NCBI GenBank assembly: GCA_937995735.1
Contig: CALKIZ010000070.1
Span: 1 to 39,236 of the forward strand
DNA from: an uncultured Neomegalonema sp.
GTDB taxonomy: Bacteria; Pseudomonadota; Alphaproteobacteria; Rhodobacterales; Rhodobacteraceae
Direction: 5' to 3'
DNA length: 39,236 bases
Part shown: positions 30,141 to 38,940 of the stretch, piece by piece
Layout of the letters: every line of letters begins with the position of its first letter
Numbering within the stretch: position 1 is the stretch's first letter
The notes under the pieces: generated by a model
What the model saw: only the letters and a program-made list of their open reading frames with translations
Told to the model about the DNA's origin: nothing
The model's database searches: none
Made by a program: the position numbers and the translations under genes

Positions 30141-30989
30141 TCATATCGAAGATTCTTCTGCCGGTATCTCATCAGCCTGCCATGACTCGATAACTGCATC
30201 GTTTCGTACTGATAATTTCTCGTAGTGAAGGGCCAAGCGATGCAACGCGATTTTCAACACAACTTTCCCGGAGCGTCGTGACCAGTTCATTGATGTCTCA
30301 ATCGCTTCTATACCTTCCAGGAAACAGCAAATGCGGATTGCGACATCAGATAAACCGGGGCCAAGCGATGACAAAGCATCCGCCACACGCTCCCGGGCTG
30401 TGCTTGCACCGCCATCGACATCCCGTTCTTGCGGGGATGAACTTTGCCCCCCTTCCACACCTGCGGTCAGAAAGCGTTTCCAATCTTGAGTAACGCCGGG
30501 GGCCATTTGCCCACGTTCAAAATCAGAACGGAGGCGTTCAGCTGCTGACACTTCATCGCGGGTTAAAAATGGCTCACCGTTTTTAGCGCGGCGGCGCGCA
30601 AGCCAACCAATTGGCGAATCGGCCACAGTAACGGGTGCTTTTTGTCTTGTTTGACACTGGGGCTTCGGGAATGCTCGCTCAGCAGCATCCCAAGCGGTAT
30701 CGCGCTTTTCCCGGGCGGTACGCGGCAACTTCTTACGTTCTTTAACCGGAACAGCACGATACAAACTTCCAGCCTTTGTCTTTCTGACAAGAAGCACTCC
30801 TCCCTCAACCAGCAAAAGTTCCAGCGCTTGCACTGATATTTTTGCGAGCAATGTGACCTCTTTCTTTGTTGGCTGAAAGACGCCTGCTTCATGTGATTTA
30901 TTCGGATGAAACAGACGTATCGTGCTGTCACTTAAAAGACGACGAACGCGCCGAACGTCCCGATTGGCGGCTGTTTCGTAGGAAATCAT
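30141..30989 (-). CDS. DUF6456 domain protein, probable DNA-binding regulator
   Basis: 282 aa. N-terminal part (about 1-75) resembles a winged-helix-like DNA-reading region (RDVRRVRRLL; VTLLAKISVQALELLLVEGG VLLVRKT). The C-terminal DUF6456 domain begins at about 125 with SPIGWLARRRAKNGEPFLTR, followed by AAERLRSDFERGQMAPGVTQ, ARERVADALSSLGPGLSDVA, CCFLEGIEAIE and KVVLKIALHRLALHYE. DUF6456 proteins are widespread in Alphaproteobacteria and unstudied to my knowledge; the layout suggests transcriptional control. Divergent from the histidine kinase gene. Confidence 0.8.
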   Translation of the reverse strand: MISYETAANRDVRRVRRLLSDSTIRLFHPNKSHEAGVFQPTKKEVTLLAKISVQALELLLVEGGVLLVRKTKAGSLYRAVPVKERKKLPRTAREKRDTAWDAAERAFPKPQCQTRQKAPVTVADSPIGWLARRRAKNGEPFLTRDEVSAAERLRSDFERGQMAPGVTQDWKRFLTAGVEGGQSSSPQERDVDGGASTARERVADALSSLGPGLSDVAIRICCFLEGIEAIETSMNWSRRSGKVVLKIALHRLALHYEKLSVRNDAVIESWQADEIPAEESSI

Positions 30990-31176
30990 CTTAGGCTCCC
31001 GGACATGAAATCAATGCCTGGAACATAAAAACAAAAGAAGAACATAGCAAATACAAATTTGGTAAAGCGCGCTCTACACAAATAGTGTCACCTTTACCGG
31101 AATTTAGTCATGCTCTGTCAGAAAGGTGAGTGAAGCGGGTCAAAGAAGTTCCCGTCGGCGTTTCAGAAGGCCCAAG

Positions 31177-33369
31177 ATGAACAAAGCCTCAATAATCCGC
31201 TACGGAGCCGCATTGGCCCTTGGATTGGCCATGTGCGCAGCCCTTTTAAGTGCGGCGGGAATGGCCAATAAAATCTCGAATACTTCTCTCGTCGAAAAAA
31301 ATTCGGAAAAGATTTCTCTAGGTTCTGCACAGGCACTGCAAACCATCGACTTAAATATGGCCGCGATGACGCAAACTCTGGCGGCAACAGCAATGGCGTC
31401 CGGCGGTGCTATTCCACAAGAGACGTTTCAACAGCTAACACAACGCTTTTTCGCTTTGACGCATGGCACTCAAGGCATCGTATTCTTTAAAACCTTTCCC
31501 GATCAATCAAGCGCAATACAGCGCGCAGCACCGTATGCCGAAGGAATTGCACAATTTTCGACCAGCAGCGGCCAATTTTATCTCGGCGCGACACATGCCG
31601 CGCGCGCCCCGCAGTTAGATGGATCACGGCTTGCGTTTTCAGGCAGGAACGGGAAGCTACCGCTCTCACTCGTTTCCGGACCTCAAGCGACTAATATCAT
31701 GGGCCAGTCATTAGATTTTGACTTGCCGCTGTCTTCGAGCCTCTTTTCAGCAACGTCGAATGGTATTCAACCAGTCGAATCAACATCACTATATTCCGAA
31801 GCTAATACCGGGTTCTGGCGTGTGATTAGCGTTAGGAATATTGGTCCGGACGGCCGGCCCGGATCCTTAGGGGTACTTGCAGCCTTCGTCGATGCTGCCG
31901 CGATCTTTGGACTACAAAACACAGGTCCTCTAACCCTTACGGGTCCATTAGAGGTTACAGAGTTACCGGATGCCAAATCTTATGCCTCCGATGGGGTAAC
32001 ACAGTTAATCCCTGTATCTACAGGGAATCAAGGATTCGCGATTGGTTATCAATCAAACAAGAATCCGCTATCCGCTACAAATTGGCTTCTGGCGCTGCTC
32101 GGAGGCCTGATCGCGGCTGGAACGACTTTCTTTGCGATGCAACATGAAAACAATGGCCGCGTCGAAGCGGAAAGACGTTTGGCCCTCCACCGCCGCGAAT
32201 TCAAAAAGCGCACGGCAGAACTGAAACGCAGTGAAGATAGATTTCGCCGTCTGGCCGAATCGACGAATGTTATCCCTTGGGCTGCTGATCTGACTGAAGG
32301 CCGTTTCACGTATATCGGCCCACAGATCGAGCGACTCTGCGGATACCCCGCTAAATCCTGGTGTGCGACAGGCTTTTGGACTGACCATATCCATCCCGAT
32401 GACCGTCGCCATATCGCGGATGAACTGAACGAATTAAAAGGCGGCGATTACTCGACGATCGAATACAAAGTCCGCAGCGCCGATGGCCGCTTGGTTCATA
32501 TGCGTAATATGTTGACCGTTATCAATTCTCGGACGCGGAGCGGTGTGCCTGTCCGCATAGCCCAAGGATACTTGCTCGACATTACCGAGATGAAAACCGC
32601 GCAAGTGACCCTGAATGACGCGCGCCGTAGCGCAGAAGAAGCCAACAAATCAAAGTCCGAATTCCTCGCTAATATGAGCCATGAGCTCCGCACACCGTTG
32701 AATTCCGTCATCGGGTTTGCCGAAGTGATGAAGGATGAGATTTTCGGACCAATCGGTGATCGTTATAAAGAATATGCTGAAAGCGTTCATACGTCTGGTC
32801 AGCACTTGCTGTCATTGATCAACGACGTACTGGATCTTTCAAAAATTGAAGCAGGCAAAATCGAGCTTGTCGAAGAAGAGACCGATGTCGCCGTTATTTT
32901 GTCGAAATGTCGTCAATTGCTGCATGAGCGGGCATCGCAAGCGGGACTACATATTCAGTTGGTCATTCCGGGACCCCTTCCATTCGTCATTGTGGATGGG
33001 CGTCGTATCAAGCAAGTAATTCTGAACTTGATGTCAAACGCTGTTAAATTCACCCCTCCGGGCGGGCGCATTACACTTCGCGCTGAATTAGAAACACCGA
33101 GGGGTTTGATGATCTCCGTAACGGATACGGGCATCGGGATGACGAAAGAGGAAATCGCCATTTCGCTCGAACAATTCGGGCAGATCGACAATGAATTGTC
33201 ACGTCAGCATGAAGGAACGGGCCTCGGCCTTCCAATCGCCCGGTCTCTTGCAGAGCTTCATGGCGGCAAACTCGAAGTCGAATCGAAAAAAGACGCCGGC
33301 ACGACTGTGACGTTGTTGCTGCCCATGCAACGCATTGTCCCGAAAGCCGGTGACGGAGAAGTCGCCTAA
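31177..33369 (+). CDS. CHASE-PAS sensor histidine kinase (orphan)
   Basis: 730-aa membrane sensor kinase. Helix 1 at about 5-27, a CHASE-like periplasmic sensor domain (about 40-265), helix 2 at about 300-318 (WLLALLGGLIAAGTTFFAM), a PAS domain at about 350-465 (RFTYIGPQIERLCGYPAKSW; FWTDHIHPDD), HisKA with the phospho-acceptor His502 (NMSHELRTPLNSVIGF), then a HATPase_c domain with N-box NLMSNAVKFTP, G1 DTGIGM and G2 GTGLGLPIA. The HisKA region (MKDEIFGPIGD...LLSLINDVLDLSKIEAG) is of the PleC/DivJ-like alphaproteobacterial class. No receiver domain and no response regulator nearby. ATG 31177 has AAGG 6 nt upstream; a GTG at 31126 is less likely. Confidence 0.9.
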   Translation: MNKASIIRYGAALALGLAMCAALLSAAGMANKISNTSLVEKNSEKISLGSAQALQTIDLNMAAMTQTLAATAMASGGAIPQETFQQLTQRFFALTHGTQGIVFFKTFPDQSSAIQRAAPYAEGIAQFSTSSGQFYLGATHAARAPQLDGSRLAFSGRNGKLPLSLVSGPQATNIMGQSLDFDLPLSSSLFSATSNGIQPVESTSLYSEANTGFWRVISVRNIGPDGRPGSLGVLAAFVDAAAIFGLQNTGPLTLTGPLEVTELPDAKSYASDGVTQLIPVSTGNQGFAIGYQSNKNPLSATNWLLALLGGLIAAGTTFFAMQHENNGRVEAERRLALHRREFKKRTAELKRSEDRFRRLAESTNVIPWAADLTEGRFTYIGPQIERLCGYPAKSWCATGFWTDHIHPDDRRHIADELNELKGGDYSTIEYKVRSADGRLVHMRNMLTVINSRTRSGVPVRIAQGYLLDITEMKTAQVTLNDARRSAEEANKSKSEFLANMSHELRTPLNSVIGFAEVMKDEIFGPIGDRYKEYAESVHTSGQHLLSLINDVLDLSKIEAGKIELVEEETDVAVILSKCRQLLHERASQAGLHIQLVIPGPLPFVIVDGRRIKQVILNLMSNAVKFTPPGGRITLRAELETPRGLMISVTDTGIGMTKEEIAISLEQFGQIDNELSRQHEGTGLGLPIARSLAELHGGKLEVESKKDAGTTVTLLLPMQRIVPKAGDGEVA

Positions 33370-33558
33370 AGCTGCCCGCAATTTATCGACTTTGACATTA
33401 CGACAGAACACACGCGCAAAAGCCCGCCTTATCGCGTCGGTTTTGCCTGTGACGGAGCCAAAGACCCCTATCACCAGCGTTGAGATTCAATCGCAACAAA
33501 TTTGCCGCACTCTTTACTCAACGGACGATTGGATTAGGGTGAAGAGTGTGAGGGCAAT
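33370..33558. other. gap between the kinase and the broken gene
   Basis: 189 bp with no supported gene. Short ORFs on both strands here overlap the kinase C-terminus and have no ribosome site. Only the GAGGG Shine-Dalgarno just before 33559 is functional-looking. Confidence 0.4.
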
Positions 33559-34304
33559 ATGCGTGTACAAGACTATGAGTTGATGAAAACGGATGGCCAT
33601 TCAACGAAAGATGTTGTTGATGCGATACATTCCGATGGTTTGCGGTTAGCCGGTCGGCGCGACGACATGCGACAACGCGCAGTCGTCTATCATCACCTCT
33701 ACATCCTCTCACAAGGAAACTTCGTTTTTCCACTGATCGCGGCGCATGGCGCGTTGTGGGCAAGATGGTATCTGGTTGCCGCCCATTTTGCTGCCGGAGT
33801 TCTATCGGTCATTGATGTGACGAGCGCCTTGACGCGAAAAGAGCGGTTTCAGCAATACAAAAATTACGTCAATGCTTTCAAAGACATCAATCGGTCTGTG
33901 ATGGTCGAGTCATACACGGTCTTCCATGCCTCACGATTATTTGGGGCCGACACTCTGACCAAGAGCTTCGGCAGTTTTACGAAGACTATTTTCGGTGGGA
34001 ACAAGTCAAAGTCGTTGGGCCAATTGTAGATGAGGCACTCGCGGCATTTCAATGGCGCTTGATGCGATGGTTCTGTCTTCGGCCTTGGGTTTGGTTTTCG
34101 TATTTCCGTTTCGGCAACAGCATGAACTTTCGCAATTTTTCAGATGCCGAAGAGCGCACTCAAAAAGGATTAACTGCCTTCGACCGCGCCGCGACAATCG
34201 GGTGGGAGAAAATCGAAGCAAATCTCAGGCTAAACCCCTTTTTCCCGCGCGAAGTCTCCTTGGATCCGAATGTTTATTTCGGTGACCTGCACGCACAGGC
34301 ATAG
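33559..34304 (+). pseudogene. hypothetical protein gene with an internal frameshift
   Basis: Two overlapping reading frames together make one plausible protein of about 248 aa. The first (from ATG 33559, GAGGG 5 nt upstream) runs MRVQDYELMKTDGHSTKDVV ... RFQQYKNYVNAFKDINRSVM with a hydrophobic segment near residue 55-85, then degrades into low-quality sequence to a stop at 34027. The second, in the -1 frame, is open across the same area and continues FYEDYFRWEQVKVVGPIVDE, ALAAFQWRLMRWFCLRPWVW, ... to a stop at 34302. A lost T in the TTTT run at 33975-33978 would explain the switch (SFG-SFYEDYF). It may be a real mutation, a sequencing error, or less likely programmed frameshifting. Family not recognised. 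Confidence 0.6.
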
Positions 34305-34318
34305 ACCCCGCCACCATG

Positions 34319-34338
34319 TCAGTCGCGCACATGACTGA
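34319..34338 (+). terminator. hairpin after the frameshifted gene
   Basis: TCAGTC (34319-34324), GCGCACAT, GACTGA (34333-34338), followed directly by TTTTAT. Weak 6-bp stem with a U-run, 15 nt past the stop at 34304: a likely rho-independent terminator. The 6-8-6 shape also resembles a lux box, but the half-sites differ from those before luxI. Confidence 0.45.
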
Positions 34339-34401
34339 TTTTATCTGAAAATCAAAAACGTCAGGATTGTTTCTGCTTCCAAGCAGTGCTTTCTAATGCG
34401 G

Positions 34402-34419
34402 TGAGATTTCATGATCTCA
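34402..34419. promoter_or_regulatory. inverted repeat upstream of the monooxygenase gene
   Basis: TGAGAT (34402-34407), TTCATG, ATCTCA (34414-34419), 18 bp, ending 27 nt before ATG 34447. A candidate operator; no regulator gene is adjacent. Confidence 0.35.
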
Positions 34420-34446
34420 TGAGGTTAAAGATGGCGCAGGATCAAT

Positions 34447-35673
34447 ATGCTGGTAACACACGTGGATACGCTTATTGTTGGTGCTGGACAGGCCGGACTC
34501 GCTATAAGCGCTCATCTGGGTGCGCTGGGCGTAGAGAATATCGTCCTTGAAAGACACCGCATCGCCGAAGCGTGGCGAACCGCCCGTTGGGACAGTCTCG
34601 TGGCCAACGGACCCGCTTGGCATGACCGGTTCCCGGACAAGGAGTTTGACGACATCGACGGGAATGCTTTCGCTGGCAAGGAAAGCATCACGCGCTATTT
34701 TGAAGACTATGCATCTGAGAAATCGCTATCCATCAAAACCGGAGTAGATGTCTACCGGGTTGCCCCGCTTGACAATGGGGCCGCCTACGTTGTTGAAACC
34801 AGCGGCGGAACATACCACGCGCGTAATATCGTCGCCGCAACGGGACCGTTTCAGATACCGGTGATGCCGCCCGTTATCCCGCAAACTGCACCGGCCACAC
34901 AAATTCACTCACAAGCCTACCGCGCGCCAGATCAACTCGAACCCGGCGCTGTTCTTGTCGTGGGAGCCGGATCATCCGGCACACAAATCGCAGATGAGTT
35001 GCTCCAATCCGGGCGCGAGGTTTATCTGTCGATTGGCCCGCACGACAGACCTCCGCGCCGCTATCGCGGTCAGGATTTTTGTTATTGGCTTGGCGTGCTT
35101 GGCAAATGGGAAATGAAGACACCGCCTGTTGGCAAAGAGCATGTGACAATTGCCGTCAGTGGAGCCAACGGCGGCCACACGGTCGACTTTCGGCAGCTTG
35201 CTGCAAAAGGTATGAAATTGCTGGGGATGACCAAAGGATACGAAAACGGCGTCGTCTCCTTTCATTCCGACCTCGCCGCCAACATCGCAGCGGGAGATAC
35301 GAGTTATCTCTCATTGCTCGATGAAGCCGATGCTTATGTCGCGGAAAACGGTCTGGGCCTGCCAGAAGAGCCCGAGGCAAAAATAATTGATCCCGACCCT
35401 GAATGCGTGAGTAATCCGACGTTAGAAATCAATCTTGCTGATGCGGGGATCAAAACGGTTATCTGGGCAACGGGGTATCGTCAGGATTTTAGCTGGCTCG
35501 ATGTTGATACGTTCAACCAGAACGGCACGCCCGATCATCACAGAGGCGTCGCGAAGATACCGGGAGTTTATTTTTTAGGACTGCCGTGGCTATCAATGCG
35601 TGGATCGTCATTTATCTGGGGCGTTTACGAGGACGCAAAATACCTCGCAAAACACATCGCTGAACGACAATAA
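34447..35673 (+). CDS. flavin-dependent monooxygenase (FMO/CzcO-like)
   Basis: 408-aa FAD- and NADPH-binding protein. FAD Rossmann motif GAGQAG at residues 12-17, second nucleotide-binding motif GAGSSG at 173-178, and the C-terminal ATGYRQDFSWL typical of flavin-containing monooxygenases. ATGPFQIPVMP is the linker block found in CzcO/YwqG-type proteins. The strict FMO fingerprint FxGxxxHxxx(Y/F) is only partly present (QIHSQAYR), so the reaction (N-hydroxylation, sulfoxidation, Baeyer-Villiger or another oxidation) is open. AGGA lies 6 nt before the ATG. Convergent with the SGNH pair. Confidence 0.85.
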   Translation: MLVTHVDTLIVGAGQAGLAISAHLGALGVENIVLERHRIAEAWRTARWDSLVANGPAWHDRFPDKEFDDIDGNAFAGKESITRYFEDYASEKSLSIKTGVDVYRVAPLDNGAAYVVETSGGTYHARNIVAATGPFQIPVMPPVIPQTAPATQIHSQAYRAPDQLEPGAVLVVGAGSSGTQIADELLQSGREVYLSIGPHDRPPRRYRGQDFCYWLGVLGKWEMKTPPVGKEHVTIAVSGANGGHTVDFRQLAAKGMKLLGMTKGYENGVVSFHSDLAANIAAGDTSYLSLLDEADAYVAENGLGLPEEPEAKIIDPDPECVSNPTLEINLADAGIKTVIWATGYRQDFSWLDVDTFNQNGTPDHHRGVAKIPGVYFLGLPWLSMRGSSFIWGVYEDAKYLAKHIAERQ

Positions 35674-35684
35674 AGGCTGACCGA

Positions 35685-36599
35685 TTAAGACGGGTCTGCT
35701 GCCTTTTCAACCTGCTCAAAAATCGCATTACAAATGTCGTCCATTTCTAACGCAAAGAAGTTTTTCGCGGCTGCTTGATTAGGATGGTAGGGGTCTTTCA
35801 CCATGCCGTCTTTGTTCAAACGGAAATAATGTTTATTCCCGAGATTGGCGGCGACAGTTTCCGGCGTCGATCCCGGCACAAATGTGCATCGATTGCCCGT
35901 TTCAACAAAAGCCTGACGCAAGTTCTCCTGAGCAAGCAGGCGCAGTTTTGTAATTTTTTCCGAGTAAGGCGGCGCTGTCGTCATAAAGATACAAGGAATA
36001 TCTTGGGGCACTTGAGACATCATCGCCAGCACATCGGAAACGGCACGGTCTTTACTTTTTGCCCAGCGTTTGGCCGAATTACCCAAGAATGACAGTAATA
36101 AAAGTTTTGGCTGGTAATAGCCTTCTTGAAACATGGTCTCGAACGGCGAACGGTCTTTCTCACAAAATTGGTACTGCGGTCCTTGACCGATCTGCACGTA
36201 TTTATTGCTCGTATCGTTGACGAAGCCATAAGAGCCAGCATTGACATTCCACGTCGGATCAACGTCACACACCTTACCCTTGGCCTTGCCACTGCGCGCG
36301 GTCCAAGAATGAAGCGAAGTGGATCGCACGCCAATGACGGCAACTTTCATTTCACCCAGTTTAGCAAGATTGCGCTTATGATAATCATTCGGGTGGCAAT
36401 GCTGTTTGATGTCAGTGAAAAACTCGAGAAAAGCAGGCCCAGAACCGAAAGAAATCTGACTATCCCCTAAGATCAGAATATCGGGCGAGACAAACTCATC
36501 CGCTTGTGTCGGAGCAGTCGTACCGATGAGCGGCATAAACGCACATGCGAGGCTTGCAAGGATATGGCGGCAACGGGGGAAGGGCTGTCGCTTCGGCAT
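35685..36599 (-). CDS. exported SGNH/GDSL-type hydrolase, paralogue 1
   Basis: 304 aa with an N-terminal signal region (to about residue 33, LASLACAFMPLIGTTAPTQA). SGNH blocks: GDSQIS at 45-50 with Ser47 as nucleophile, LGNSAKRW (Asn block), and DPYHPNQ with Asp269 and His272 as the DxxH catalytic pair. Other conserved blocks shared with the next gene: GVRSTxLHSW, VNAGxYG, YQFCxxxRSPFxxMF, PCIFMTT. Six or so conserved Cys suggest disulphides in the periplasm. Possibly an esterase or O-acyltransfer-related enzyme on a cell-surface polymer; substrate unknown. 13 bp after paralogue 2. Confidence 0.8.
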   Translation of the reverse strand: MPKRQPFPRCRHILASLACAFMPLIGTTAPTQADEFVSPDILILGDSQISFGSGPAFLEFFTDIKQHCHPNDYHKRNLAKLGEMKVAVIGVRSTSLHSWTARSGKAKGKVCDVDPTWNVNAGSYGFVNDTSNKYVQIGQGPQYQFCEKDRSPFETMFQEGYYQPKLLLLSFLGNSAKRWAKSKDRAVSDVLAMMSQVPQDIPCIFMTTAPPYSEKITKLRLLAQENLRQAFVETGNRCTFVPGSTPETVAANLGNKHYFRLNKDGMVKDPYHPNQAAAKNFFALEMDDICNAIFEQVEKAADPS

Positions 36600-36612
36600 A
36601 GTTCTCTCTGAT

Positions 36613-37488
36613 TTACTGTCCCAGTTGATTGATCACAGCACGACAAATCTGCGGCGTATTCAAAGCGACAAAACGCCTTACCGCAGAAGGACTAGGGTGA
36701 AAAGGGTCCTTTACCGTGCCATTATCTCGACGTCTGAAGTATTTCGCATTACCTTCGATCTCTGCAACAACTTCCGGCGTATAGCCTTCGACAAAATCAC
36801 ACCGTCTGTAGAGGTCAAATGCGGCCTTGATATTTGTTTGTGCTTTGGTGCGCTCCGCATTCACTTTTGAACCATGGACGGGAACCGTCGTCATGAAGAT
36901 GCAAGGCATACCTGGAGGAAGTTGACTAAGGGTGAGCGCTACATCTCTACGTGCAGTCTCGGGGCTGCCCGCCCAACGTTGTGACGCATTCCCGAGAAAC
37001 GCCATTACGAAGACTTTAGGCGCGTAATATCCGTTCGCAAACATCTCCTGGAAAGGAGAGCGATTCCTTGTACAGAACTGATAATGCGGCCCTTTACCCA
37101 TCTGAACAAAAGCACGGTCCCGCTTGCCGCCGACACCGTAAACCCCTGCATTTACACCGTATTTTTTATCAACTTCGCAAATCGTTGCTTTTGTTTGCTC
37201 GTCCGTTGCAACCCAAGAATGTAATCCCGTGGAGCGGACACCGAGCGATGCAACACTGGCATTACGGAGAGCGGGAAGCCCTCGTCCCGTGTAGTCATAG
37301 GGTGCGCATTGGTTTTCAATATCGGCGAAGAAATCATTGTAAACTCTTCCAGCACCAAACGAAATCTGACTATCGCCTAAAATCAAGACATCCGGACCGG
37401 TCCCAGCCCGCTTCACGTCTGTCTCTGCAAAAGAAGGAAAGGTGAAAGTCGCGAGTAATACGGGAAGGGCAAAAAACTTTTTCAACAT
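36613..37488 (-). CDS. exported SGNH/GDSL-type hydrolase, paralogue 2
   Basis: 291 aa from ATG 37488 (MLKKFFALPVLLATFTFPSFA signal peptide), with GGAG 8 nt upstream; GTG 37500 is a weaker start. Catalytic blocks GDSQISFG (Ser40), LGNASQRW and DPFHPSP (Asp261, His264) match paralogue 1, as do the Cys positions and the GVRSTGLHSW, VNAGVYG and HYQFCTRNRSPFQEMF blocks. The two genes look like a tandem duplication that has diverged. Same direction, 13-bp gap, surely one operon. Substrate unknown. Confidence 0.8.
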   Translation of the reverse strand: MLKKFFALPVLLATFTFPSFAETDVKRAGTGPDVLILGDSQISFGAGRVYNDFFADIENQCAPYDYTGRGLPALRNASVASLGVRSTGLHSWVATDEQTKATICEVDKKYGVNAGVYGVGGKRDRAFVQMGKGPHYQFCTRNRSPFQEMFANGYYAPKVFVMAFLGNASQRWAGSPETARRDVALTLSQLPPGMPCIFMTTVPVHGSKVNAERTKAQTNIKAAFDLYRRCDFVEGYTPEVVAEIEGNAKYFRRRDNGTVKDPFHPSPSAVRRFVALNTPQICRAVINQLGQ

Positions 37489-37695
37489 CGCAGTCTCCAC
37501 TCACCCCGTAAATTCTCATCTATAATGCGAGAGCAATCGCTTAAAGTCGAGTCACAATCCATTGTAATTGATGCATAATACGCCACACAAGCTCTTAAAT
37601 TAATCCTTCTTTCCGCCACAATAATGCGGCGATACGCTTTCTATTGATTGTAAGTGAGAATACATGATTGGCTTGTTTTACGGCTGCAAACGCCG

Positions 37696-37725
37696 GAACA
37701 ACACCGAGATGAGACTGTGTTGTTC
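37696..37725. repeat. 9-bp inverted repeat upstream of the small membrane gene
   Basis: GAACAACAC (37696-37704) and GTGTTGTTC (37717-37725), 12-nt loop, ending 43 nt before ATG 37769. It could be an operator or 5'-leader hairpin. The surrounding 280-bp gap (37489-37768), between divergent genes, shows no other supported feature. Confidence 0.4.
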
Positions 37726-37768
37726 ATTCAAAGCAGCGTAGCACACGACCTAATTGGAACCTTACACA

Positions 37769-38188
37769 ATGCTTTCACGCAACCGAACCGCCCTTCTCTT
37801 TGCCGCGTTTGGTGCGCTTGTCACGGTGGCTGTTTTCGGCTTCATGGGAAACGGTGATCCGCTGCCGGATGAAGCCATCCCGATGATCATTTTCGGTATA
37901 GTCTCTGCGGGCCTGATGGGGTGGCTGCTCGCGCATAAACTTGCGACACCGTTTCGGGCTTTTGCGATTCTAACCGGCGCCACAGTTATGCTCGGCTCAC
38001 AAATTCCCTTCGCACTTATAACAGCGACATATTTTTGGTTTCAGGAACCGGTTTCGCTATCTGATTACGGTCAATCCATTGCGCTTTTAATCGTCGGCGG
38101 TTGGGCAATAGCAGGTATCGCACAAACCATCGCAGGGGCCGCAGCGGGGTGGCTTATCCACTGGATGGGCGATCATTATGAAGAATAG
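37769..38188 (+). CDS. four-helix membrane protein of unknown function
   Basis: 139 aa from ATG 37769 (MLSRNRTALLFAAFGALVTV). Four hydrophobic segments at about 8-28, 39-57, 65-92 and 107-130, ending in WLIHWMGDHYEE. A TTG start at 37754 would add five residues but lacks a ribosome site; the chosen ATG has only GGA at 11 nt. No motif or family recognised. It is the last intact gene before the right-hand IS-disrupted region. Confidence 0.65.
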   Translation: MLSRNRTALLFAAFGALVTVAVFGFMGNGDPLPDEAIPMIIFGIVSAGLMGWLLAHKLATPFRAFAILTGATVMLGSQIPFALITATYFWFQEPVSLSDYGQSIALLIVGGWAIAGIAQTIAGAAAGWLIHWMGDHYEE

Positions 38189-38195
38189 TCAGAGA

Positions 38196-38940
38196 TTATC
38201 TTTTCCATTTTCCGACACCCTCGCGGCGCATAGTATTACGAAACACTCTTACGCGAGTTGCTTCGATCAACGTTTTGGCCTCAGGATACAATCTTTCCAG
38301 TCTTGCTCGCTCAAACCCTAGAGAGCGGCTTTCGCCACGCTTATTTTCGGGCCGAGCGAGCCATGTACCGTATTGTCGTGCTTTGTAACGCATCATATCC
38401 AGATAAGTTTTTTTATAGATGTCAGCAAACTCAACTGTTAGCTCCTGGAGCTTAGGATGACTGTTTTCCTCCATGTCGCAGACCGCTACATTCCCAACTC
38501 CGAGATCACTTAGAGCGTAACATTTTGCAAGCTCTCGAACAGTTGCTTTAAACTTTTTACGGCGGAATTCTTCATACATTTCACGGTACTTGGAAAACTC
38601 ATTTTTCTTCAAAAATTGATGCTTCCAGCTTTTGAAAGTCACTTCGTTTTTGCACGGATTACCAAGATCACATGACGCTGAACTTAAAGCAATTTCGTGG
38701 AGAAGTCTGTTTAGGTTTACAATCCGGTATTTTGCGATTGCCTTATCAAAGTCAGGCTGCGCAAGTGCCCAGATAACGGCCCGATGGTCAGTTTGTCCTT
38801 CGTGGAATTTATGTGCAGAAAAGGCTAAAACAGATTGCCGGCTTTGCTCTCTGAACTTTTCTTTTAAATCCGGGAACAGATCACGTGCAGTTCGCTTTGA
38901 AGGGCTTTCATCGATATTGCAATCCGGCTTATCGAAGGTG
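38196..38940 (-). pseudogene. hypothetical protein, 5' end removed by an ISAs1-family insertion
   Basis: An open minus-strand frame of about 248 codons runs from the stop at 38196 to the IS boundary near 38940 with no start codon before the IS. It reads ...NIDESPSKRTARDLFPDLKE, ... SVLAFSAHKFHEGQTDHRAV, ... ending RRVFRNTMRREGVGKWKR-like basic residues. Part of it (to 38642) can be read from an internal GTG, but the frame clearly continues upstream. The protein is charged, Lys/Arg/Glu-rich and lower in GC than the rest of the window, suggesting acquired DNA. Family not recognised. Confidence 0.65.

Noticed and set aside
33199-33474. 91-aa minus-strand ORF with a GSVTGKT string
   Set aside because: Lies mostly opposite the kinase C-terminus; the P-loop-like string lacks context and no start signal is seen.
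34319-34338. Lux-box-like 6-8-6 inverted repeat
   Set aside because: Half-sites differ from those before luxI and a T-run follows directly, which fits a terminator better.
37664-37741. 25-codon ORF MIGLFYGCKRRNNTEMRLCC...
   Set aside because: Overlaps the inverted repeat, weak ribosome site, no conserved features.
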